Positions 52,655-60,799 of a DNA stretch of 64,000 nucleotides are shown one piece after another. The stretch's first letter is position 1. Every line of letters begins with the position of its first letter. The notes under the pieces were generated by a model. It made no database searches, was not told where the DNA came from, and saw only the letters and a program-made list of their open reading frames with translations. The position numbers were made by a program, and so were the translations under genes. This stretch comes from Parvibaculaceae bacterium PLY_AMNH_Bact1 (GTDB lineage: Bacteria; Pseudomonadota; Alphaproteobacteria; Parvibaculales; Parvibaculaceae), in assembly GCA_032881465.1 (NCBI GenBank), contig CP126168.1:2418001-2482000 (forward strand). The letters are read 5' to 3'.

Positions 52655-52770
52655 GTTTTCAAAAGAGCAGCGAGGGAACGCCGCGGCGGAGCGCAATGCT
52701 GAAGGTATTTGCGCGTGAGCAGGAGGAGTCCTCACCCTTCCTCCCCCCAAAACAGGAGGAGAAGGAAGGT

Positions 52771-52809
52771 CCGGTGCACAGGGGGGATACGGGGGAACAC
52801 ATGCACCGG
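52771..52809. repeat. Inverted repeat downstream of the M48 gene
   Basis: CCGGTGCA (52771-52778) and TGCACCGG (52802-52809) are perfect 8-bp arms around a G-rich 23-bp loop. Just before it, CCTTCCTCC and GGAGGAGAAGGAAGG near 52735-52770 form another stem. Together these hairpins may end the M48 transcript; neither has a T-run. No gene is seen in 52655-52853. Confidence 0.5.
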
Positions 52810-52853
52810 TGGGGTAACTTCAGCGATCACCAAAGATGACGTCAGTTAACTGG

Positions 52854-52942
52854 AAACACCCAAGCTCGCGACTGCGAGCCGGGCGGTCAGCCCGCCCTGG
52901 CGGAGGCGGCGGGCACAAGCCCGCCTTGCCGTGAGCCAAAAC
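52854..52942 (+). repeat. Three-hairpin intergenic repeat, copy 2
   Basis: AAACACCCAAG is followed by hairpin 1 (GCTCGC / GCGAGC, loop GACT, 52864-52879), hairpin 2 (CGGGC / GCCCG, loop GGTCA, 52880-52894) and hairpin 3 (GGCGGGC / GCCCGCC, loop ACAA, 52908-52925), then GCCGTGAGC and AAAAC. It ends 10 bp from the stop of the convergent small membrane-protein gene. Compared with copy 3, three pairs in stem 1 and one in stem 2 change on both sides, preserving pairing. Confidence 0.8.
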
Positions 52943-52952
52943 GACTCCCTCC

Positions 52953-53321
52953 TTACATGATCGGCATATAGACAGCCGGTCCACCGAGCGCGACATAAGC
53001 CTCAATGGTGGACGCGATGAAGAGCGCCGCTGCCCAGTTGAGCGCCACGACAAAGCCAAACCACCGAAGCGCGGAGGCAAGGCCAGACCAATTGCTACCT
53101 GCTGAATCAACCGGGTGATCATGATCCCCCAAAGCCGCAAACAACCAGGCGACACCGGAAATTTCAAGCGCCGGAACCACCACCAGCAACCATTCAAATA
53201 CATCCTCGGCGGGGTCGAGCCCCAACCGGTGGACGAGGAACAGGAACAATGCCGCACCCACGGCAATGGTCCGCGCGTGTGTCAGATTGAACAAAGCATC
53301 TCTCTCAAGTTCGATATTCAT
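52953..53321 (-). CDS. Small membrane protein, unknown
   Basis: The 122-residue protein has three to four hydrophobic segments (about 17-33, 42-62 and 83-102). The start MNIELERDALFN is taken at ATG 53321, after an AAGAAG element; an upstream extension is open but polar. No family recognised. A perfect 7-bp hairpin (53349-53366) lies in its leader. Confidence 0.65.
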   Translation of the reverse strand: MNIELERDALFNLTHARTIAVGAALFLFLVHRLGLDPAEDVFEWLLVVVPALEISGVAWLFAALGDHDHPVDSAGSNWSGLASALRWFGFVVALNWAAALFIASTIEAYVALGGPAVYMPIM

Positions 53322-53717
53322 TTTCTTCTTACTCCCGTGCGAGCAGTCGAGCGAAAGGGTTCGCTCCCAACACACGGGAAACTCCTATGCAGTCGTCGTG
53401 ATCGATACAGCCCAGAAGGTGACCACCAAGAAGGCGAACGAAACCCCTCACCGCGACGTCAAAAGTCGCAGAGCCGATGCGCGAACAATCGCGCGTTACA
53501 TCACTGAAAAGCCAAAGCGGAAAACGTGAGGCAGGACGTTAAGCGTACGAACCGACGGACACGTCAATCGCAGGGTTTTTCAGTGTTTGGGAATGAAAAC
53601 AAACCATCTGATCTTCCTTCGATTGTTATCGGGTCACCTTTTGGGGCCATACATACAAAAAGCCCCAACAGGATCTGGTGGGGCTTTGAAAGTGACTTCG
53701 GAAAAGCGCGTGTGCGC
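53322..53717. other. Intergenic stretch with hairpins, no confident gene
   Basis: This holds a perfect hairpin GAGCGAA/TTCGCTC with loop AGGG at 53349-53366 and a bidirectional-looking stem at 53659-53687. A basic open frame from GTG near 53397 to 53529 (about 43 codons, MIDTAQKVTTKKANE...) exists, but it has no ribosome-binding site and no recognisable family, so it is not called. Confidence 0.5.
53659..53687 (-). terminator. Intrinsic terminator on the minus strand
   Basis: AAAGCCCC (53659-53666) and GGGGCTTT (53680-53687) form a perfect 8-bp stem with a 13-nt loop. On the minus strand it continues into TTTTT. It sits 30 bp after the stop of the small minus-strand ORF at 53718-53855. Confidence 0.7.
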
Positions 53718-53855
53718 TTAGTCGCAAAGGAGCCCGCCCCAGGGCTCCGATTGCCAGCCCATAAACGGGCGCCGATATTTTGTGGTCACTGTCATGGGCG
53801 CTTGAGTACACCCGCCATCACGCAACGTCAACAACACTTGTTGTGGTTTTTTCAT
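53718..53855 (-). CDS. Possible 45-residue protein, unknown
   Basis: An open frame starting MKKPQQVLLTLRDGG and ending WGGLLCD. Support is circumstantial: a GGA element 4 bp before ATG, a perfect inverted repeat CTCAAG-ACAAA-CTTGAG (53865-53881) just upstream that could be an operator, and an intrinsic terminator on the same strand 30 bp downstream. It has two cysteines and no membrane segment. It could equally be chance; I know no family. Confidence 0.35.
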   Translation of the reverse strand: MKKPQQVLLTLRDGGCTQAPMTVTTKYRRPFMGWQSEPWGGLLCD

Positions 53856-53985
53856 TTCATCCGTCTCAAGACAAACTTGAGCGCAATGTGTGATGCAAGA
53901 GTCACAGATGATGAAGAGAGACTGAAGACGCCACCTCACACAAGAAACACAAAGTTAGGCGCCCAAGCTCGCGACAAAATAGAAG

Positions 53986-54080
53986 CCGTCACCCTCGGAC
54001 TTGTTCCGAGGGTCCAGGGGCTAAACATAAAGACCTTTGCTTGTCGCTCCTGGATTGCCGGAACAAGTCCGGCAATGACA
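53986..54080. repeat. Alphaproteobacterial dispersed repeat (TTGCCGG...CCGGCAA type), copy 1
   Basis: This begins CCGTCACCCTCGGA with a perfect CCCTCGGA/TCCGAGGG hairpin and ends with a 32-bp segment (54049-54080) containing ATTGCCGG-ACAAGT-CCGGCAAT. The last 32 bp are identical to 55195-55226. Such elements are common in alphaproteobacterial intergenic regions. A 14-bp piece of the three-hairpin repeat (53962-53975) precedes it. Confidence 0.8.
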
Positions 54081-54178
54081 ACAGAGGTAAACACCTCCAC
54101 CCAAAATCCCCTTGCAACACCCTCTTCTACCCATCACGCTCTTCTCAAAGAAACAAAAGACCACCGGAGGGAACGAAC

Positions 54179-54976
54179 ATGGCAACGAATGCAAACTGTT
54201 GGGGTGATGAAACAGAATATGATTTCAACGACCTCACCGCGAAGCTCAACCAATACTTACGATTGAGAACCAACCCCGTCGCCATGAAACGCTTTGCGAC
54301 TGAAGCGGATCTCGACGCCATTCCGAAACTCCGACGTCCAGCCGACGGCCAATTAATGGCGACGGACCAGATTGTCGGTCAGAGCCGGTGGATCGGCTAC
54401 ACCATCGGCGTCACCATGAAAAACCTGATGGGCCAGCAATGCGGCGCCGTTGTCGGCCTTACCGCGCGCGATGAGGAGTTTCTCGATGGCAAACGCTTCC
54501 ACGGTGTCTGGTATGGCGACCTGGAAGGAAGTGCGGAGCACCAGCGCGAAATGTCCTGCGCACCTCATGGCGACTATGAAGCGCTCGTCACCTCGCCGCT
54601 CATTTCAGGGCGCATCGACAATCCGGATATCTGCCTCATCTATGGCACGCCGGGTCAGATGATTACGCTGATGAACGGCCTGCAATACAAGAACTACAAA
54701 AAGTACACCTTCACTTGTGTCGGCGAGAGCTCCTGCTCAGACTCATGGGGCAATGCGCTGAAGACCGGTGAGCCCTCCATGTCCATCCCCTGCTATGCGG
54801 AACGCAAGTTTGGCGGCGTGCAGGATGATGAAATGCTGATCGCCCTGCCGCCCAAATTCCTGCCCCAGATCGTCGACGGCCTCGCCGCGCTCTCTAAGAA
54901 CGGCCTCCGCTATCCGATCCCCAACCACGGCATCGACAAGTCTCCCATGGCCAGCATCAACCAGAGTTATGGGTGA
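54179..54976 (+). CDS. DUF169 family protein
   Basis: The 265-residue DUF169 protein, of a family seen in bacteria and archaea without established activity, has an N-terminal YLRLRTNPVAMKRF segment typical of the family, a cysteine-rich stretch FTCVGESSCSDSWG, and ISIPCYAER-like motif SIPCYAERKFGG. The conserved Cys/Ser cluster suggests metal, cluster or corrinoid-related binding, unproven. ATG 54179 has GGAGGG 8 bp upstream. It stands alone and is flanked on both sides by copies of the same dispersed repeat. Confidence 0.85.
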   Translation: MATNANCWGDETEYDFNDLTAKLNQYLRLRTNPVAMKRFATEADLDAIPKLRRPADGQLMATDQIVGQSRWIGYTIGVTMKNLMGQQCGAVVGLTARDEEFLDGKRFHGVWYGDLEGSAEHQREMSCAPHGDYEALVTSPLISGRIDNPDICLIYGTPGQMITLMNGLQYKNYKKYTFTCVGESSCSDSWGNALKTGEPSMSIPCYAERKFGGVQDDEMLIALPPKFLPQIVDGLAALSKNGLRYPIPNHGIDKSPMASINQSYG

Positions 54977-54982
54977 GCACGC

Positions 54983-55087
54983 CCATGGTTCGAGACGGCG
55001 CTCACGCACCTCCTCATCATGAGGCTTGCGCGTCAAACAAATCCCTCATCCTGAGGAGCGGTCGTAAGACCGCGTCTCGAAGGATGG
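54983..55087. repeat. Second dispersed repeat family, two copies in inverted orientation
   Basis: Copy a (54983-55024) starts CCATGGTTCGAGACG and ends CTCCTCATCATGAGG. Copy b (55044-55087), read on the other strand, has the same ends (CCAT-cc-TTCGAGACG ... CTCCTCAggATGAGG) around a perfect GCGGTC/GACCGC hairpin. This resembles a well-known alphaproteobacterial intergenic repeat. Confidence 0.75.
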
Positions 55088-55100
55088 CGCCACACACAAA

Positions 55101-55226
55101 CCGTCACCCCCGGACCCACGGGTCTGGCTTCGCCAGCCCGAGCACAAGCTCGTCCGGGGGTCCAGGGCCGAATTGCTGGAAAGAGGTTCCAAACCCTGGA
55201 TTGCCGGAACAAGTCCGGCAATGACA
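55101..55226. repeat. Alphaproteobacterial dispersed repeat (TTGCCGG...CCGGCAA type), copy 2
   Basis: This begins CCGTCACCCCCGGAC, with a 9-bp CCCCCGGAC/GTCCGGGGG outer stem and inner hairpins, and ends with the 32-bp segment 55195-55226 identical to that at 54049-54080. Same orientation as copy 1, so the DUF169 gene lies between direct repeats about 1.1 kb apart. Confidence 0.8.
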
Positions 55227-55273
55227 GCTGAGGGTGGGTCGGGCTGCAGAGAGATGATCCGAAAAACCAGAGC

Positions 55274-55360
55274 AAACACCCAAGGCCACGACTGTGGCCC
55301 GGCCGGTCAGGCCGCGCCCGCGCAGGCGGTGAGCAACGCGAACTCGCCGTGAGCGAAAAC
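55274..55360 (+). repeat. Three-hairpin intergenic repeat, copy 3
   Basis: AAACACCCAAG is followed by hairpin 1 (GGCCAC / GTGGCC, loop GACT, 55284-55299), hairpin 2 (CGGCC / GGCCG, loop GGTCA, 55300-55314), a third imperfect stem (GGCG...GAG / CTCGCC), then GCCGTGAGC and AAAAC. It ends 15 bp from the stop of the convergent aminotransferase gene, the same placement as copy 2. Confidence 0.8.
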
Positions 55361-55375
55361 AGCCTTCCGTGAGCC

Positions 55376-56617
<1,242 letters not shown>

Positions 56618-56659
56618 CTAAGCCTCTGAAGCCGCTCACGCAACCAGCGATCGGACCAA

Positions 56660-57256
56660 TCAGGCCTGTTTCATGGCTTCTGCGAGCTCTACGTCGCCCC
56701 GAGCCTCTACCGCCTCGATAAAGGCGGCCTTGTCCGCCGCCTCCCGGTTCTGGCTGAGCTTCCACTTGCCCTCAAGGGACGTTATCGGCATCTGGAAAAC
56801 CACCAGCGCATCGAGCAGCTGCTCAAGTTTTTGCGCGTTAAGATCGCCCACCGCCCAGGGCGCAGGCTGGCCCGCTTCATGAGCCTCGGTCATCAAGTGC
56901 AGCAGCCGGACTTTTTCCGCACGCCCCTCCACCACCTGCGGGATGCCCCGCGCATGAACGATCATATAATTCCAGGTAGGCACAAGTTTCGAGCAATCAC
57001 CCCAGCTCGGCGAGATGTAACCCTGAGACCCCTGGAAAATCGCCAGCGCCGGGCTTGTTCCATCAAACACCTGCCAATGGGGATTGGCTTTTGCCACGTG
57101 TCCGTGAAGGACAAAACCATTCCCTTCCTCCTGAAGCAGAAAGGGAATGTGACTGGCCTGCAGATCACCTGTCACAAGCGTGCCGAACGGATGAGCCCGG
57201 ACAAGCTTAACAAGTGCCGCATCATCCGGTGGGCTGAAAAACTCCGGCACGTACAT
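56660..57256 (-). CDS. paiB: PaiB-type FMN-binding protein
   Basis: The 198-residue PaiB-family protein begins MYVPEFFSPPDD and has ASHIPFLL, GHVAKANPHW, FQGSQGYISPSWG and TWNYMIVHARG, which are family hallmarks. It is a split-barrel flavoprotein; Bacillus PaiB was reported as a negative regulator of sporulation and protease genes, but most members have no known role. AGGAG precedes the ATG. It follows three minus-strand genes, starting with DUF1272 and PPOX, that share a control region with a MocR regulator. Confidence 0.92.
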   Translation of the reverse strand: MYVPEFFSPPDDAALVKLVRAHPFGTLVTGDLQASHIPFLLQEEGNGFVLHGHVAKANPHWQVFDGTSPALAIFQGSQGYISPSWGDCSKLVPTWNYMIVHARGIPQVVEGRAEKVRLLHLMTEAHEAGQPAPWAVGDLNAQKLEQLLDALVVFQMPITSLEGKWKLSQNREAADKAAFIEAVEARGDVELAEAMKQA

Positions 57257-57267
57257 GGGACCCGCTC

Positions 57268-57642
57268 CTAATCAGTTTGCATCCAGACAGCCACGCCTGC
57301 GATCGCCAGCGCGGCAATCCCAACATAGTCCACCAGCGCCACCCTGCCGAGCTCCACATTGGTTTTCCCTTCCAGCGCTTGAAAGACCAGAAAGCTCACC
57401 ATGCTCAACATGCCAGCGAAGAAGGCCGCCCAGCGAAACGAGGGAACAAACGCCGCTGCGGCCAGCAAAGCCCCCACAATGCCGAAGAGAATGGCGCGGT
57501 GGCGCATCAACACGGCTAGGTCAGACCCTTCAATCGTAATGCCATACATGCGCTCCAGCTGCGGCGCGCCCATTACCCCCATAACAGGCAACAGATTGAT
57601 GATCGCGGCCACAAGAAAACCGCCCATGATGAGGACCTGCAT
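57268..57642 (-). CDS. Small four-helix membrane protein
   Basis: The 124-residue protein has four hydrophobic segments (3-22, 47-66, 72-90 and 102-120), with a loop carrying QLERMYGI and RHRAILFG. Similar alphaproteobacterial proteins occur widely and are sometimes labelled phosphopantetheine adenylyltransferase, a name with no visible support here. It lies between PPOX and PaiB with gaps of about 10 bp, so it is in the same operon. GGAGAG precedes the ATG. Confidence 0.75.
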   Translation of the reverse strand: MQVLIMGGFLVAAIINLLPVMGVMGAPQLERMYGITIEGSDLAVLMRHRAILFGIVGALLAAAAFVPSFRWAAFFAGMLSMVSFLVFQALEGKTNVELGRVALVDYVGIAALAIAGVAVWMQTD

Positions 57643-57651
57643 ATCTCTCTC

Positions 57652-58311
57652 CTATTTCTTGAACATGGGACCTACGAGCCCCGGACATCCTGCATCGCTT
57701 ACCGCAGGATCATGCTGCCGCGGCGCCCCATAAACTGTCGTAACCGGCACAATGCCAGCCCAGACAGGCCAATCGAGATCCTCCGGTTCTTCATTGGGCG
57801 CATCCCCCACGCTCACCTTGGCAGTCACCTGATCGAGCGTCAGCCGCACCACGTGAGTTGCCTTAATCTCTTGATCGTTCATGGGTCGTAATTGCGCGGC
57901 CCGTCCCGGCTCCAACCGGTCGACCATAAAGTCGAGCGCTGAAAGTTTGTCATCGCCCGTCAGAAGCTCTGTCGGTCCGTGCGCAGCAACCGAGCGGAAC
58001 TTCATGGAGTGATGAAAACCTGAGCGCGCATAGACGATAGAATCGATGAGTGTCACCGTCACACACATCCGGGCACCCTTTTTGGCCGCAAGACCCAATC
58101 CGCTTTTGGATGAGACATGGAATAGGAACTCCTCCCCGCGTCGCGCATAAAAGATCGGGATCACATGCGGCTCGCCTTTGTCACCGACATACCCAACATG
58201 GGCAACAAGGCCCGCATCCAGAATGGCGTGCACTGTCTCTTTGTCATAATGCGCCCGGTCCGGTGTCCGCCGTGCCCGATAGGGTTTCTCTGTTGGGTAA
58301 ACGTCAGACAT
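57652..58311 (-). CDS. Pyridoxamine-5'-phosphate-oxidase-fold flavoprotein
   Basis: The 219-residue split-barrel protein opens with a helical N-terminus (RRTPDRAHYDKETVHAILDAG) and then AHVGYVGDKGEPHVIPIFYARRGEEFLFH, the FMN/PLP-binding barrel edge; SGFHHSMKFRSVAAHG is the second edge. This is the Nim/Pyridox-ox-2-like family, which reduces or binds small substrates. ATG 58311 lies inside the end of the DUF1272 gene. Position opposite a MocR regulator hints at vitamin-B6-related control, but activity is not shown. Confidence 0.88.
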   Translation of the reverse strand: MSDVYPTEKPYRARRTPDRAHYDKETVHAILDAGLVAHVGYVGDKGEPHVIPIFYARRGEEFLFHVSSKSGLGLAAKKGARMCVTVTLIDSIVYARSGFHHSMKFRSVAAHGPTELLTGDDKLSALDFMVDRLEPGRAAQLRPMNDQEIKATHVVRLTLDQVTAKVSVGDAPNEEPEDLDWPVWAGIVPVTTVYGAPRQHDPAVSDAGCPGLVGPMFKK

Positions 58312-58483
58312 CAAGCGTCCTTTTTGGCCGGGGCGTGAGCTCCCCTCCGCAATTAGGACACACCCGATCCATGTCGTCTGAGCAGGGCACGCAGAAGGTG
58401 CACTCAAAGCTGCAAATGCAGGCTTCACCTGATTTCGGCGTCGGCACCTCACATTTTTCGCAGTTTTCCTTCATATCCAACAT
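58304..58483 (-). CDS. DUF1272 small cysteine-rich protein
   Basis: The 59-residue protein has eight cysteines arranged as C-x2-C near the N-terminus, then ACICSFECTFCVPC and VCPNCGGEL, the DUF1272 pattern. It is probably a small zinc-binding protein of unknown role. It starts at ATG 58483 and its stop overlaps the PPOX gene start by 8 bp. It is the first gene of the PPOX operon. Confidence 0.88.
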   Translation of the reverse strand: MLDMKENCEKCEVPTPKSGEACICSFECTFCVPCSDDMDRVCPNCGGELTPRPKRTLDV

Positions 58484-58531
58484 AAATGGCCCTTCTTCCT
58501 GTCTGGTGAATTGGCCCCACCATGCCGAAAC

Positions 58532-58592
58532 ATTGGCTCCTAATTCAGACCCAATTTGTGATTATATTCAGGACCAATCGATTTGGACCTGA
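58532..58592. promoter_or_regulatory. MocR operator region: repeated and inverted CCAAT boxes
   Basis: ATTGGCTC (58532-58539), GACCCAAT (58548-58555), TCAGGACCAA (58568-58577) and TTGGACCTGA (58583-58592) form two imperfect inverted repeats. The last pair matches at 9 of 10 positions, and the two CAG-x-CCAAT boxes are direct repeats 23 bp apart. Direct plus inverted boxes are typical of MocR/PdxR regulators. It lies between the DUF1272/PPOX operon and the MocR gene. Confidence 0.7.
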
Positions 58593-58603
58593 GGAGAGGA
58601 CCT

Positions 58604-60094
58604 ATGGGGCAATCCATCGCGCTGGTTGAACCGATCAATCTCGACCGCAATGGCGACCGACCATTGCAGTGGCAGCTTTACGAGAGCCTGCGCTTGGCGA
58701 TCCTTGATGGGCGTCTGACTGCGGGCCAGCGCCTTCCCTCAAGCCGAGCGCTCGCAAACGATCTGGCGCTTGGCCGGAACACCGTTGTCGCGGCCTACGA
58801 ACAGTTGGCAGCAGAAGGCTATGTGCTCTCGCGCACAGGTGCGGGAACCGAAGTGGCCGCCCTTCCACCAGAGACGGTTTTGGAGGTCGGGCGTAGCGAA
58901 ACACAAAACCGCCAACAAGACCCACGGCGCCACCTTTCCAATCGGGGAGAGGCCACCATCGCCATCAAACGGGCAAGTCCTCGATATGAGAAGCTTGCGG
59001 CGTTGCCCTTTCAGCATGGCCTGCCCGCCATGGACTCCTTTCCCCGTGACACCTGGGCCCGGCTTCTGGCGAGGCGCGCCCGCCAACCTCAGTCCCGGCT
59101 TTACGACTATCAGTTTGGGCCGGGCTTCCCGGCGCTCCGCGAAGCGATTGCCGCCTATCTTGGTGCCGCACGGGGTGTCGTCTGTGGGCCGGACAATGTG
59201 ATTGTCACCGCAGGCGCGCAAGCAGCCCTCGACCTCGCCGCCCGCATGACCCTGGACCCTGGCGATCCCGTCTGGATTGAAGACCCGGGCTATCTCGGTG
59301 CGCGCGGCGCACTGCAAAGCGCTGGCGCCAACCTCATTCCCGTGCCGGTAGACAAAGAAGGCATGAACCCGGATGCCCTGCCTGAGGGAACAGAAGACCC
59401 GAAACTCATTTATGTCTCGCCCTCCTATCAGTTCCCCCTTGGCGTCACCATGAGCCTCAACCGGCGGCTGGCTTTGCTGGAACGCGCGAAAGAAACCGGA
59501 GCCTGGATTCTCGAAGACGATTACGACAGTGAATATCGCTATACAGGTCGTCCGCTCGCTGCCCTTCAAGGGCTCGATGGCACCGGCGGTGTCATTTACA
59601 TGGGCACGTTTGCCAAAACTCTCTTCCCGGCACTTCGCGTCGGATACCTGGTCGTGCCCGACAGTCTGATTGACGCCTTTACGAATGCCATCCGCATGAC
59701 AGGCCAGAGCCCGGCGCCTGCCATCCAGGCAGCCCTTGCAGATTTTATGGATGACGGCCACTTCACTGCCCACATTCGCCGCATGCGCACGCTTTACGCC
59801 GGACGTCAGCAACATCTGATCGATGCGCTGAAGCGCGAGACCGGTGACATGTTCACCGTGCCCAAACTTGAAGGCGGCATGCAACTGGCCGCCTACCTGG
59901 GTGACGATGCAGATGACGTGAAAGCGGCAGAAGCGGTGAACGCTGCGCGCGTGCTGACAACGCCCCTGTCCGGCTATTACCTGAAAAACGCCCCGAAGCG
60001 AGGCCTCTATTTAGGTTATGCCGGTGTTCTGGAAAGCGATATCGACCGCGCAGCCAAAAAGCTTGGACACGCCATGAGCGATGCGGGTTTTTAA
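58604..60094 (+). CDS. MocR/PdxR-type GntR regulator with aminotransferase domain
   Basis: The 496-residue protein has an N-terminal GntR winged helix (about 20-90, LPSSRALANDLALGRNTVVAAYEQLAAEGYV), a linker, and a fold-type I aminotransferase-like domain (about 130-490) with PLP-lysine Lys338 in GTFAKTLFPALRVGY and the LEDDYDSEYRY motif. MocR proteins bind PLP or substrate adducts and usually regulate divergent genes, often for B6, GABA or taurine. Here the divergent genes are DUF1272, PPOX, a membrane protein and PaiB. ATG 58604 follows GAGGAGAGG. Confidence 0.93.
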   Translation: MGQSIALVEPINLDRNGDRPLQWQLYESLRLAILDGRLTAGQRLPSSRALANDLALGRNTVVAAYEQLAAEGYVLSRTGAGTEVAALPPETVLEVGRSETQNRQQDPRRHLSNRGEATIAIKRASPRYEKLAALPFQHGLPAMDSFPRDTWARLLARRARQPQSRLYDYQFGPGFPALREAIAAYLGAARGVVCGPDNVIVTAGAQAALDLAARMTLDPGDPVWIEDPGYLGARGALQSAGANLIPVPVDKEGMNPDALPEGTEDPKLIYVSPSYQFPLGVTMSLNRRLALLERAKETGAWILEDDYDSEYRYTGRPLAALQGLDGTGGVIYMGTFAKTLFPALRVGYLVVPDSLIDAFTNAIRMTGQSPAPAIQAALADFMDDGHFTAHIRRMRTLYAGRQQHLIDALKRETGDMFTVPKLEGGMQLAAYLGDDADDVKAAEAVNAARVLTTPLSGYYLKNAPKRGLYLGYAGVLESDIDRAAKKLGHAMSDAGF

Positions 60095-60168
60095 AGAACC
60101 AAGTATTCGCAGGAAAAGTGGCCCCGGTTTTCCGTCCGCGAATACACAATAAAGAGAAGAATTCATCC

Positions 60169-60768
60169 ATGAGGCTCTATGAAATGCGGGACAGCGGCAA
60201 CTGCTACAAAATCCGTCTCTGCGCAGCGCAGGTTGGGCAGAAGTTGGACCTTGTCCCTGTCGATATTCTGAAGGGTGAAAGCCGGACGGACGCGTTCCTC
60301 ACGAAAAACCCGAACGGCCGGGTACCCACGCTGGAACTCGACGATGGCACGTGTCTGCCGGAGTCCAATGCAGCCATCTTCTATCTGGCGGAAGGCACCC
60401 CACTCCTCTCTGAGGATCGATTGATCCGCGCGCAAACCCTTCAATGGATGTTCTTTGAACAATATAGCCACGAGCCCTATATCGCCGTTGCCCGTTTCTG
60501 GAAGTCCATCCAGCCCGGCGGCGAAGAAGAAAAGAAACACATGTTTCCCGAATGGCATGAACGGGGTCATCAGGCACTCAGTGTCATGGAGCGTCATTTG
60601 GCAGACAATGAATTTTTTGCGGGCGGTGCTTACTCCATTGCTGACATCGCACTCTATGCCTATACCCATGTAGCCCATGAAGGCGGCTTCTCACTTGACG
60701 CTTATCCATATGTCCGCACCTGGATTGACAAAGTTTCATCTCAATCAGGCCATATTCCAATGATGTAA
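60169..60768 (+). CDS. Glutathione S-transferase
   Basis: The 199-residue cytosolic GST has an N-terminal thioredoxin-like domain with MRLYEMRDSGNCYKIRL (Ser/Cys near residues 9-12 as the likely thiol-activating site), NPNGRVPTLELDDG with the cis-proline, and ESNAAIFYLAE. The C-terminal helical domain contains YSIADIALYAYTHVA. ATG 60169 follows AAAGAGAAG. It may be cotranscribed with the beta-lactamase gene 31 bp downstream. Confidence 0.92.
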   Translation: MRLYEMRDSGNCYKIRLCAAQVGQKLDLVPVDILKGESRTDAFLTKNPNGRVPTLELDDGTCLPESNAAIFYLAEGTPLLSEDRLIRAQTLQWMFFEQYSHEPYIAVARFWKSIQPGGEEEKKHMFPEWHERGHQALSVMERHLADNEFFAGGAYSIADIALYAYTHVAHEGGFSLDAYPYVRTWIDKVSSQSGHIPMM

Positions 60769-60799
60769 CACCCTCTTCTGACGCGAAGGGGACATCAGA

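Noticed and set aside
53397-53529. Basic 43-codon plus-strand frame
   Set aside because: It has no ribosome-binding site, no recognisable domain and no terminator; too weak to call.
52655-55375. Possible CRISPR array in the repeat-rich zone
   Set aside because: The repeats differ in sequence and orientation, are not regularly spaced, and have no cas gene; they are dispersed intergenic repeats.
58739-59884. Long open frame (381 codons) on the minus strand
   Set aside because: It is antisense to the MocR gene, whose HTH and PLP-lysine motifs are clear; composition is that of a shadow frame.
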